64,000 bases of DNA. It comes from an uncultured Bacilli bacterium. Its GTDB lineage: Bacteria > Bacillota_I > Bacilli_A > RF39 > UBA660. The notes below the pieces were generated by a model. It was not told the origin of the DNA, did not search any database, and saw only the letters and a program-made list of their open reading frames with translations. Position 1 is the first letter of the stretch, and each line of letters begins with the position of its first letter. Location: contig CAKORR010000002.1 of the NCBI GenBank assembly GCA_934101595.1, positions 67,001 through 131,000 of the forward strand, written 5' to 3'. A program made the position numbers and the translations under genes. Of the stretch, positions 51,085-59,064 are shown in pieces.

Positions 51085-51093
51085 TGATATAAT
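51085..51093 (+). promoter_or_regulatory. Outward promoter in the invertible segment
   Basis: TGATATAAT, an extended -10 box 21 bases before the right inverted repeat, directed toward 51358. No -35 is clear. The recombinase gene would need a separate divergent promoter in 50997-51080, where only AT-rich sequence is seen. Confidence 0.6.
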
Positions 51094-51113
51094 TGACGAG
51101 GATAGAGGACTTT

Positions 51114-51142
51114 GTTCGTGAAAGCAAATCATTTTCACGAAC
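51114..51142 (+). repeat. Right 29-bp inverted repeat (recombination site)
   Basis: Exact reverse complement of 50020-50048. The flanking bases differ from those of the left copy and lack a T-tract, so it should not terminate rightward transcription. Confidence 0.9.
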
Positions 51143-51219
51143 AAATATTGTAACACTAATAGTATTGTTGTTTAACCTTTATCATTTTATACATTGCAAA
51201 TTAGAAAAGGGGGCTAATA

Positions 51220-51294
51220 TTGCAATTGATTTATTGTTATGTGGAGGTGAGAGTTAAAGTATTAAAAAAAGAAAGAGATACTGTCTTTATTTAA
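51220..51294 (+). CDS. Possible leader peptide (24 aa) of the switched gene
   Basis: AAAGGGGG precedes TTG 51220 by 6 bases; the frame encodes MQLIYCYVEVRVKVLKKERD and stops at 51294. A hairpin follows (TACTGTCTTTATT near 51279-51291 with AATAAAGATATAGTA near 51301-51315). The interval 51143-51357 is otherwise the mRNA leader. Evidence is only the ribosome-binding site. Confidence 0.35.
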   Translation: MQLIYCYVEVRVKVLKKERDTVFI

Positions 51295-51357
51295 ATATTG
51301 AATAAAGATATAGTAAAAATTTAAATTTACAAATAAATTAAAAATCGAGGTAAAAAA

Positions 51358-52497
51358 ATGAAAAAATTATTAAATAATAAAAAGTTATTAGCTGGAATTA
51401 TAATTTTAATAATTGTATTAATCGTTGGAATAATATTTTTTTCAACAAGAGAAGTAGTTATCGACTCAAAAGATGAGTTATATGAAGCAATTGATAATAC
51501 TCTAAAACTGAATTCTTTTAAATTATCTAAATCAGATGAATTTGCTCGTATAAGCCAAGAAGTGCTCGTTGAAAGAAATACGGAAGTTGGTAATATTGAA
51601 CTTGTTAAATATTGTGATTATGAAACAAAGTCTTGTGATCGTGGCGATAAATATACTATTGCTGGTTTTGACGTTTTAGATGATGATGATATGGTTTATG
51701 ATAATAACGATGATAGATACCACTATTATTATAAATATGGGGAAGTATTATTCGAAATTCCAGGTGATGATGAATTAGTAAATAAATTTTTAAAGAAATT
51801 GAAAACATATTACTATACTAAAAAAAATAATGAATATACTTTGAAATTGGAAAAAAATGAAGACGAGGAGTTCAATCTGCTTTTAAGGTATTTTATGCTT
51901 TTTTATCTTTATGATGATGTAAACACTGATTTAAAGATAACACTTAAAAATGGCTATATTAATACTATTAAAATTCCTTTTGTTTATGAGTCAGAGATTG
52001 ACGAAAGTAGAAGCGTTTGCTACCTTGAGATTACGTTAGAAGATTACAATAATGTTAATATAAAAATACCTGAAAAAATGAAAAAATCATTAGCTCGTAA
52101 CTACTATAATTTCGTTAATTACGGTTTTAATCTACCAGCGTCATGTGATGATTCTAATGGTAATTGTAATGGCATTAAAACATATAATGATGTAACCAAT
52201 GTTTGTTCTAATGGAGATAGTAAAATATCTTTAAATGCAGGAGCAGGAGACGATTATGTATATCAAGTATATTTTAATATAAGTGATTGTAATGGAAATG
52301 AAGAAAAAAAAGAGTTATACATAAAGAATACTTCTGAAGATTTTAATCCTTTATCTGATCATAAAAACGATGTTTATAATTTATACGATAAAGAGACAAA
52401 GGAATTAATTGGAAAACTAACATATGATGGAAAGAATACTATGAAAATTTTTGATAGTCAATTTTATGACGGCGATTACGTAAATAATGATGATTAA
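51358..52497 (+). CDS. Phase-variable membrane-anchored protein of unknown function
   Basis: A 379-residue protein with one N-terminal membrane segment (about 10-29) and a large acidic, cysteine-containing external part (CDYETKSCDRG, CDDSNGNCNGIK, SDCNGNEEK), which suggests a folded envelope domain with disulfides or metal sites. No family is recognised. CGAGGT precedes the ATG. It is the first gene outside the right inverted repeat and depends on the promoter inside the invertible segment. Confidence 0.7.
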   Translation: MKKLLNNKKLLAGIIILIIVLIVGIIFFSTREVVIDSKDELYEAIDNTLKLNSFKLSKSDEFARISQEVLVERNTEVGNIELVKYCDYETKSCDRGDKYTIAGFDVLDDDDMVYDNNDDRYHYYYKYGEVLFEIPGDDELVNKFLKKLKTYYYTKKNNEYTLKLEKNEDEEFNLLLRYFMLFYLYDDVNTDLKITLKNGYINTIKIPFVYESEIDESRSVCYLEITLEDYNNVNIKIPEKMKKSLARNYYNFVNYGFNLPASCDDSNGNCNGIKTYNDVTNVCSNGDSKISLNAGAGDDYVYQVYFNISDCNGNEEKKELYIKNTSEDFNPLSDHKNDVYNLYDKETKELIGKLTYDGKNTMKIFDSQFYDGDYVNNDD

Positions 52498-52570
52498 AAA
52501 TTGAAGAGAATATTGTAACAATTATAATATTTTAGTTATGGTTAATTAAGTTGTGAGTTTGTTAAAATAT

Positions 52571-52598
52571 GCTTAGTGTTGTCGCACTGAGCTTTTTT
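52571..52598 (+). terminator. Terminator after the switched gene
   Basis: GCTTAGTG (52571-52578), 6-base loop, CACTGAGC (52585-52592), then TTTTTT. Confidence 0.85.
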
Positions 52599-52673
52599 AT
52601 GTATTTATAATATGGTAACAAGCGTTTCTATGGTATTATATAGATATAAATTCATGAGAGGTGGATTGCTTTA

Positions 52674-53138
52674 ATGATTAGATTAGTTGATTTCGATAAA
52701 AATAATAATGATCATGTTCTTTTTTATAAAAAATTAATTAATGATGAAACAATATCAAAACGATTTACAGGCTTATTACCAAATTTAATGAGGCCAGCAT
52801 CTAATGCTCCTTTTAACAAGGGCTATTTAGTAAGTATTGAAAATACTTTGGTAGGGTATATTGATATAAGTAACTATAATGATGTAGAAAAGGCTGTTTA
52901 TTTAAGAGCGGCAATTGAAAAAAGTGCTAGAAAACATAATTATGGTTCTCAATTATTGATTTATATATCTAAATATTTATTCACAGCATATCCACAAATA
53001 GAACATATTAAACTAAAAATAGATGTTGATAATATAGCTAGTCAAAAAGTTGCGGAAAATGCTGGTTATAAGTATTTGTATAGTGATTATTATGGCCTTG
53101 ATAACCCATATTTAGATTTTGATAATAAAAAAAGGTGA
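52674..53138 (+). CDS. GNAT-family N-acetyltransferase
   Basis: A 154-residue GNAT protein: LVGYIDIS in strand 4, an acetyl-CoA loop replaced by KSARKHNYGSQLLIYISKYLF, then IEHIKLKIDVDNIASQKVAENAGYKY split as KLKIDVDNIAS and VAENAGYKYL, typical of the RimJ/L-like branch. Substrate unknown. AGGTGG lies 9 bases before the ATG. It converges with trpS and ends one base before it. Confidence 0.85.
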   Translation: MIRLVDFDKNNNDHVLFYKKLINDETISKRFTGLLPNLMRPASNAPFNKGYLVSIENTLVGYIDISNYNDVEKAVYLRAAIEKSARKHNYGSQLLIYISKYLFTAYPQIEHIKLKIDVDNIASQKVAENAGYKYLYSDYYGLDNPYLDFDNKKR

Positions 53139-54242
53139 TTATTTATCACTTTTTTCGTATTTATTTATCATATCTTCTTCGAATGTGTGGTCGTTAAAAT
53201 ATGCAAGCTTCATATGTTTCTTAATTGCTATTAGATTGCTTTTTGAAACGCTATTTGCATAATCAGTACCTTCTTTTAAATAGTTAATAACTTCACTTAT
53301 TCTTTCTTCGTAATATTTTCTTCTTTCTCTAATTGGACTTAGCAATTCATTAAGTATGTTAAATAAAAAGTTTTTTATTACCATGTCACCTAAGCCACCG
53401 GCTTGATAATGATTCTTTAAATCGTCTAGTGAATTATATTCTGGCAAATATTTTTTAAAATGTTCATCTTCACAAAAGACATCTAAATATAAGAAAACAA
53501 TATTTCCCTCAATAGACCCTGGATCACTAATTTTAATATGATTTGGATCTGTATACATTTTTTTAACTTTTTGCTTTAATACATTTTCATCATCAGATAA
53601 ATAAATACAATTATCTAAAGATTTACTCATTTTAGCAGTGCCATCTATACCAGGAAGTCTAAAACATATTTCATTTTTAGGCAGTACAGCCTTAGGATAT
53701 GTTAGAACATCACCATAAGTTGAATTGAAGCTTTTAACTATTTCTCTAGCTTGTTCAATCATAGGCAGTTGATCATCTCCGACCGGTATGTCCGTAGCCA
53801 TAAATGCTGTAATATCTGCGGCTTGACTTATAGGATAGTTAACAAATCCCATTGGAACACCTTTAGTTTCGTTATCGAACCCTCTGTACGCTATTTCTGT
53901 TTTTACAGTAGGATTTCTTAATGCTCTAGGTAGGGTAACTAAATTCATGTAATAGGTTGTTAATTCTGGCAAAGCTTCTATCTCTGATTGTACAAAAAAG
54001 TGAATTTTCTTTGGATTTAATCCAATTGATAGATAATCAAGCATAACTTCAATAACGTTATTTCTAATTTTCATTGGATTATCTGCATTATCAGTTAATG
54101 CTTGAGCATCGGCAATCATGACAAAAAAGTCGTCATAATCATTTTCATCTTGTATTAATACTCTTTGCTTTAGTGAACCTACATAGTGACCAATATGCAA
54201 TTTTCCAGTTGGCCTATCACCTGTTAAAATAATTTTTTTCAT
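53139..54242 (-). CDS. trpS: Tryptophan--tRNA ligase
   Basis: A class I synthetase of 367 residues with the HIGH-type motif in GKLHIGHYVGSL near the N-terminus, a DGTAKMSKSLDN KMSKS motif, and the PMGFVNYPISQAAD tryptophan-pocket region. The ATG complementary to 54240-54242 has AGGTTGA upstream; a longer frame reaching 54314 crosses the terminator of the T-box leader and is rejected. It is controlled by the Trp T-box upstream. Confidence 0.96.
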   Translation of the reverse strand: MKKIILTGDRPTGKLHIGHYVGSLKQRVLIQDENDYDDFFVMIADAQALTDNADNPMKIRNNVIEVMLDYLSIGLNPKKIHFFVQSEIEALPELTTYYMNLVTLPRALRNPTVKTEIAYRGFDNETKGVPMGFVNYPISQAADITAFMATDIPVGDDQLPMIEQAREIVKSFNSTYGDVLTYPKAVLPKNEICFRLPGIDGTAKMSKSLDNCIYLSDDENVLKQKVKKMYTDPNHIKISDPGSIEGNIVFLYLDVFCEDEHFKKYLPEYNSLDDLKNHYQAGGLGDMVIKNFLFNILNELLSPIRERRKYYEERISEVINYLKEGTDYANSVSKSNLIAIKKHMKLAYFNDHTFEEDMINKYEKSDK

Positions 54243-54258
54243 AAAATCAACCTTTCTT

Positions 54259-54482
54259 AAAAAAGACTCTTGTTCATAAAAAGAACAAGAGTCTTGTAGC
54301 CATCTAATTATCAATATGTACTATCATACATCCTAATTTATAACGGGTTTCGTTCCCGACTTTTCCTACTGACTTCAAAAAAGCACTCGCTAGTCCATTC
54401 ATTCACTAATTAATTACAGCTTTGCATCAACCAGCTGCTTTCTTAAAATCTTTTAGTGATTACTAATCTAGCTCATCGATTT
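54259..54482 (-). promoter_or_regulatory. T-box riboswitch, tryptophan-specific
   Basis: Read on the minus strand, the leader has a stem I with GCTGGTTGATGCAAAGCTG, a specifier codon TGG (54397-54395, in GAA-TGG-ACTAGC), and the T-box variant AGATGGCTAC (54305-54296). Its TGGC pairs with the G discriminator of the tRNA-Trp seen at 49853. The terminator is AAGACTCTTGTTC with GAACAAGAGTCTT (54295-54263) and Ts. The T-box core departs from the usual GGTGGTACC. Confidence 0.88.
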
Positions 54483-54487
54483 ATTTA

Positions 54488-54516
54488 ATGTTATCACTTT
54501 TTTTACTGTGTGTCAA
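54488..54516 (-). promoter_or_regulatory. Promoter of the Trp T-box and trpS
   Basis: TTGACA (54516-54511), 17 bases, TAACAT (54493-54488), minus strand, close to the end of the kinase-like gene. Confidence 0.75.
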
Positions 54517-54522
54517 AATATT

Positions 54523-56307
54523 TTAGTTGTAAAAAATATTTTTTAGTTCTTCTTTTGATGCATTTTCACTCATTATTGAGCAAAACCCTAAATTTTTATA
54601 CTTGATTTCCTCTAATTTAGCAACACTATCACATAACAGAATTGTTTTTATTGAGAAGCCTTTTATTCCTTGCATTTTCTCGAATGTGCGTATTCCATCT
54701 AATTTTTTTAAGTCTTTTTTAATAATTATGCGGTAGTATTTTTTTCCACTTCTAATTAATTTTAGGGCCTCTTCACCAGATGATGAAAATGTTATGTCAT
54801 ATTCATTTAATAATTTTTTAAAGTATAATTTTTCTTTTTCGCTATCTGTAACTATAAGAACGGCCTTACTTTTTTCATTGTTCTTGTACTTATCAGCCAA
54901 ATCTATTATTTTGTTTTCAGCTTTTTGAATTTTTTGATCTATTATGATTGTGAATTCTGTTCCTTCATCTTTTGAAGTTTCAACGGTAATTGTTCCACCT
55001 ATAACGTTAAGCATTTTTTTAGCAGCAATTAAAGTTAATTCTTCGCTATCGATTTCAAGGCTTTCATTCTCAACAAGTTTATCATCAAACATTTTGTCTA
55101 TTTCTTGAGATGGTATTCCGTATCCCGAATCTTTTATTGATATTATTAAACGGCATACGTCATATTTAATAATGCTATTAACATTAAATTCAACAAATCC
55201 TTTTTCAGTGTATTTTATTGCATTTATCATTATTGCATTAATTATTTGCTTTAATCTTATAGAATCTCCAAGTAGTATTTCTGGAAGGCCACTATCAAAG
55301 TTTTTACGGAATATAAGTCCCTTGTCTTTAGCATACATTTCACCTTTTTTGCTTAATTCTAACAGTATGTTATTTATTTTATAAGGTGTCATGGTTAATC
55401 TTAAATTCTTTGTTTCAAGGGAAGTTATGTCTAGCGAATTATTAAGAATAGTAATTAATTTATTATTCTCTTCTTTTATTACATTTAAGTTCTCTAAAAC
55501 TTCATCTTTATTATTATTAACTAAACTATCTTCTACTAATTCATTAATCTTATATAATGGATTTTTAATTTTTTGAGACATATTAAATATGAAAATTGAT
55601 TTATCGTTATTGTATTTTTCAGCCTTATCACGTGAATCTGCTAATTCCTTTAACATTTTCATATCTGGATTTTCGATTGTGAAATACATTATTAAATTTA
55701 TAAATGAAATCATAAATGGTTCTAGTACCATTGTTGGCCAAAATTTTCTTAAAAATAGTGAAAGTGCTATTAAAACAATAAACACAAAAATTGGATAATA
55801 CTTTTTAATATTAAATTCTTTTTTTCCTTTTCCAAGAGAATTAATTATTAATAGGATTAACATTAATGCGGAATATATAGCACAAAATATCCCGACAAGT
55901 GTAGGGGCTAAGCCATTAGTATCGATAATATCATCGTAATTTACTACTGTGAATTTTGAGATAAATAATATTATTATAGTAGCAACATTCACATATAGCA
56001 TAGCATTTTTAATTTTTTCTTCTTTTTTATCTAGTGATATTACGGTAACGTATTCGAATAAACTGCTACACCATAAAGTTATAAACACGAAATCAAACTT
56101 GTCTAAAAAGAATACTATTTCATTTAATTTAAACACTTTAGCGCAAATGATAATTAAAATGGCGGCAAGTGATTCAAATATGTTGATAAAAATCATTCGA
56201 GAGTAAATGCTCGTTTCGGCATTAACTTCATTTTCTTTATCATAATAAACAATTAAAAGCAATACTGCCACAAAAATTGCTGCAATTGGAAAATATAAAC
56301 TTGACAT
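54523..56307 (-). CDS. Hybrid histidine-kinase-like protein lacking phosphoacceptor residues
   Basis: A 594-residue protein with about seven membrane segments (1-210), a HisKA-like helix, a HATPase domain and a C-terminal receiver-like domain. The H-box reads NMSQKIKNPL, so the phospho-accepting His is Q245. ATP-lid motifs are intact: N362 in the N box, DSGYG (393-397) and GGTITVE. In the receiver, the position of the phosphorylated Asp (seven before the D of LDG) is K530. It probably regulates without classical phosphotransfer. AGGTG precedes the ATG. No partner response regulator is adjacent. Confidence 0.8.
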   Translation of the reverse strand: MSSLYFPIAAIFVAVLLLIVYYDKENEVNAETSIYSRMIFINIFESLAAILIIICAKVFKLNEIVFFLDKFDFVFITLWCSSLFEYVTVISLDKKEEKIKNAMLYVNVATIIILFISKFTVVNYDDIIDTNGLAPTLVGIFCAIYSALMLILLIINSLGKGKKEFNIKKYYPIFVFIVLIALSLFLRKFWPTMVLEPFMISFINLIMYFTIENPDMKMLKELADSRDKAEKYNNDKSIFIFNMSQKIKNPLYKINELVEDSLVNNNKDEVLENLNVIKEENNKLITILNNSLDITSLETKNLRLTMTPYKINNILLELSKKGEMYAKDKGLIFRKNFDSGLPEILLGDSIRLKQIINAIMINAIKYTEKGFVEFNVNSIIKYDVCRLIISIKDSGYGIPSQEIDKMFDDKLVENESLEIDSEELTLIAAKKMLNVIGGTITVETSKDEGTEFTIIIDQKIQKAENKIIDLADKYKNNEKSKAVLIVTDSEKEKLYFKKLLNEYDITFSSSGEEALKLIRSGKKYYRIIIKKDLKKLDGIRTFEKMQGIKGFSIKTILLCDSVAKLEEIKYKNLGFCSIMSENASKEELKNIFYN

Positions 56308-56360
56308 CTAAGCACCTTCTATTCTCCTAAATTTTATCATAATCTTAATTATTTTGCCAT

Positions 56361-56395
56361 AAAAAAATCAAGTATCTTATCTCTGACTTGATTTT
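56361..56395 (-). terminator. Terminator of the PlsC-like gene
   Basis: AAAATCAAGT (56364-56373) pairs with ACTTGATTTT (56386-56395); on the minus strand the T-tract falls at 56367-56361. The stop codon is in the loop. Confidence 0.75.
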
Positions 56396-57390
56396 CCGCT
56401 ATTTTTCTCTCTAATTCTTTTTATAGGAGCAAATACTTCATCTGCACTAACCTTATCTTTTGGCTTAAATATTCTTTTTTCAAACATTTCCCTTGTTGCA
56501 TAAGGCCATTTAGCTAATTCACTATCAACGAACTTTTCCCAATAATCATCTGAAATATCATCTCTATTCATGTGAGAATGTTTATCCCATATATTATATT
56601 TAAGAGTTGACATCTTATCAACTACAATTTTCATTGCCTCTTTTTTATCTTCAAAGGAGTTAACATCTTTACAAATTTGCTCTGGATATATAGTGTCTCC
56701 TATATTAACATAAAAGTCTTTATTATTTGAATCTATGGCTACAGGTACAATTACAAAATTAGCATCTTTAGCAATTTCTATCATTCCAAATTTGCAGTCA
56801 TACATCATCATGTTTTCTGAAAAACACCATCCGGCTTCTGGGTAATACATTAAATTAACACCCATTTTTCCTAAAGTAATCATAGTTTCTTTAGCAACGT
56901 ATGCATCGTTTGAATATTTTGTGTCACCATCCACTTGATGGCTATAGTCACTATCAACGTATACAGCACCTTCAAGCCAGGTAAAGAAGCCGTCGATTGA
57001 ACGATACATATACTCTTCATCATCGGAAAGTAGATAATAATGTTTTCTAATAGCTTCATTAACTAATTCAATATCAAATTTACCCATGTGAGTAACTGAA
57101 AAAATTATTGGCCTATTATCAGTATTTTTGCTGCTTAAATGTTTGTGAACATCCAATTTGCTAGCTTTTTGACCGTTTATGTAAGTAGTTAGAGTTAGTT
57201 TACTTTTAAACACTCTTCTTAAAGTCATTGATAAATTGATTAATGGATGCAAGGCCTTCCTTACTTTTGTTCCTTTGGGCTTTATATTATTTTCAGCTTG
57301 ATATCTTCTAAGCTTTCTTTTATACTCGCATAATTCATCCATAGTTAATTTTCTTGTTTCGAATGCGTTTAGCTTTTTAAATTCATTCAT
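56377..57390 (-). CDS. PlsC-like 1-acylglycerol-3-phosphate acyltransferase family protein
   Basis: A 337-residue acyltransferase with the HX4D motif at H101-D106 (THMGKFD), a DGFFTWL segment, YYPEAGW in place of the FPEGTR motif near 182, and VIVPVAID. A basic N-terminal region of about 60 residues precedes the domain. Glycerolipid or polymer acylation is possible; the gene stands alone behind its own promoter. GGGGGATA is the ribosome-binding site. Confidence 0.8.
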   Translation of the reverse strand: MNEFKKLNAFETRKLTMDELCEYKRKLRRYQAENNIKPKGTKVRKALHPLINLSMTLRRVFKSKLTLTTYINGQKASKLDVHKHLSSKNTDNRPIIFSVTHMGKFDIELVNEAIRKHYYLLSDDEEYMYRSIDGFFTWLEGAVYVDSDYSHQVDGDTKYSNDAYVAKETMITLGKMGVNLMYYPEAGWCFSENMMMYDCKFGMIEIAKDANFVIVPVAIDSNNKDFYVNIGDTIYPEQICKDVNSFEDKKEAMKIVVDKMSTLKYNIWDKHSHMNRDDISDDYWEKFVDSELAKWPYATREMFEKRIFKPKDKVSADEVFAPIKRIREKNSGKSSQR

Positions 57391-57433
57391 ACATATATCC
57401 CCCTTAAAGATATTTCATTAAAACTATAAACAT

Positions 57434-57462
57434 AGTATATTTTAACTTTTCATTTTTGTCAA
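57434..57462 (-). promoter_or_regulatory. Promoter of the PlsC-like gene
   Basis: TTGACA (57462-57457), 17 bases, TATACT (57439-57434), minus strand. Confidence 0.8.
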
Positions 57463-57471
57463 ATTATAAAT

Positions 57472-57505
57472 AAAAAATAGACTCATTATAAATAAATCTA
57501 TTTTT
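57472..57505 (-). terminator. Terminator of the AlgI operon
   Basis: AAAAATAGA (57473-57481) pairs with TCTATTTTT (57497-57505), overlapping the small gene's stop; read on the minus strand it ends in Ts. Confidence 0.6.
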
Positions 57506-57617
57506 GTTTATTACTTTTTTTACAATATTTTTTATTAATTAGTTTTACTTTTACACCCTTTGATGTAGAAAACATTTTTTTTACGCCATCAGGAAGATTT
57601 TTCTTTAATACTTTCAT
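57498..57617 (-). CDS. Small basic protein (39 aa) in the AlgI operon
   Basis: GGAGG is at the right distance before the ATG complementary to 57615-57617, and the frame encodes MKVLKKNLPDGVKKMFST followed by a Lys-rich tail with one cysteine. It lies 61 bases after the AlgI-like gene and before a terminator. It has a calculated strong positive charge; no family is recognised. Confidence 0.5.
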   Translation of the reverse strand: MKVLKKNLPDGVKKMFSTSKGVKVKLINKKYCKKSNKQK

Positions 57618-57678
57618 AATTACCTCCAACGTAACAAATTATATCATAAATTTAAATATTGTAAACTATTTTCAATAT

Positions 57679-59064
57679 TTAAAATCTAAAATATATAAAA
57701 GGATTATAGCTATCTACAAGTATTAATAATGTTGATAATAAGAATATTATAATTAATACAGTATCTTTTAATACTGGTTTTTTTATTAACTTTTTATCAA
57801 CAATTTTATAAATAGGTGCGGATAGAATTATGCCTAGAATAAGTGGAATTAAGTATCTTAAAGTTAATACTTGGGTTTTCGCAATAAATGATACATTACC
57901 TAAGCCATTTTTAAAGAATATTGATTCCATCATATCTTTAATCATTGTTAGATCTGTTGACATGAATATCACCCAGCCAAACATTACTAGCACCATTGTG
58001 TAGATATGCTGTAGGAAAGAAGGCATTTTTTTAAGCCAATCTTTTAAAACAAATTTTTCTAGTAATAATATAATACCATAATATATTCCCCATATTACGA
58101 AATTCCATGATGCTCCATGCCATAGTCCTGTTAATAACCAAACAATAAAAATGTTTCTAATATTTTTAAGTATGCTTACACGATTACCTCCAAGAGGAAT
58201 ATAAACATAGTCCTTAAAGAATGATGATAGAGAAATATGCCAACGTCTCCAAAACTCTGTAATACTTTTTGAAATATAAGGATAGTCGAAGTTTTCTAAA
58301 TAATGGAATCCCAACATCTTTCCAAGCCCTATAGCCATATCAGAGTAACCACTAAAATCAAAATAGATTTGCAAAGTGTAGGAAATCATAATTAGTAAAG
58401 CCCCTATAAATCCGTAATTTGATGGACCTAGTGTTAGTAAATGATCACAAATAAATGCAACTTTGTTAGCAATCAAAACTTTTTTTCCAAGTCCCAATAT
58501 AAATCGTCGTAATCCTTCAGCAAAATCTTTTGTATTTTCTTTTCGATCATTTAATTCTTCATTAACTGTTTGATATCTTACAATAGGCCCTGCGATTAAT
58601 TGAGGGAATGAAGCAATATAACAACCTAGATTGATAATGCTTTTTTGAGCAGGTACTTCTTTTTTGTATACATCTATAATATAGGTAAGAATTTGAAATG
58701 TATAGAAGCTAATACCAATTGGAAGAGCAAGATTTATAAACTTAATGTTTAAGTTAAAAAGATTATTAAGGTTATCTAAGAAAAAATTAAAATACTTAAA
58801 TATTCCAAGTAATAAGAGATTAAAGCAAACACTGGCTATAAAAATCCCCTTTTTATTTGTTTTTTCTATAAGAAGTGCAAAGAAATAATTTACAATAATA
58901 GAGAAAATCATTAGTAGTGAATATATTGGCTCACCATATGCATAGAAGAATAATGATGCCACTAAAAGTATTATATTTCTCATTTTACGATTTTTAAATG
59001 CAAAATAAAGAATTAAAAATATAGGTAAAAATACGTAAATAAATATTAAACTCGAAAAAACCAT
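57679..59064 (-). CDS. AlgI/MBOAT-type membrane O-acyltransferase
   Basis: A 461-residue membrane protein with about 10-12 segments. MBOAT hallmarks are PIGISFYTFQILTYIID, SFPQLIAGPIVRY, the FWRRWHISLSSFF segment (H276) and the catalytic histidine H316 in LTGLWHGASW. It acetylates an extracellular polymer. Its ATG directly follows the stop of the DHHW gene, so they are translated together; this pair is the PatA/PatB-like arrangement for peptidoglycan or polysaccharide O-acetylation, and the substrate is unknown. Confidence 0.92.
   Translation of the reverse strand: MVFSSLIFIYVFLPIFLILYFAFKNRKMRNIILLVASLFFYAYGEPIYSLLMIFSIIVNYFFALLIEKTNKKGIFIASVCFNLLLLGIFKYFNFFLDNLNNLFNLNIKFINLALPIGISFYTFQILTYIIDVYKKEVPAQKSIINLGCYIASFPQLIAGPIVRYQTVNEELNDRKENTKDFAEGLRRFILGLGKKVLIANKVAFICDHLLTLGPSNYGFIGALLIMISYTLQIYFDFSGYSDMAIGLGKMLGFHYLENFDYPYISKSITEFWRRWHISLSSFFKDYVYIPLGGNRVSILKNIRNIFIVWLLTGLWHGASWNFVIWGIYYGIILLLEKFVLKDWLKKMPSFLQHIYTMVLVMFGWVIFMSTDLTMIKDMMESIFFKNGLGNVSFIAKTQVLTLRYLIPLILGIILSAPIYKIVDKKLIKKPVLKDTVLIIIFLLSTLLILVDSYNPFIYFRF

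Larger units (their letters stand above)
50020..51142. other. Predicted invertible DNA switch (inverton) with its own recombinase
   Basis: A 1,123-bp segment bounded by perfect 29-bp inverted repeats with crossover-site structure. It contains a complete tyrosine recombinase gene (minus strand) and, near the right repeat, an outward TGATATAAT promoter. In the orientation seen, the promoter reads through the right repeat into a downstream envelope-protein gene at 51358; after inversion it would face the tRNA-Trp side and the gene would lose it. Structure is seen directly; switching is inferred. Confidence 0.85.
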
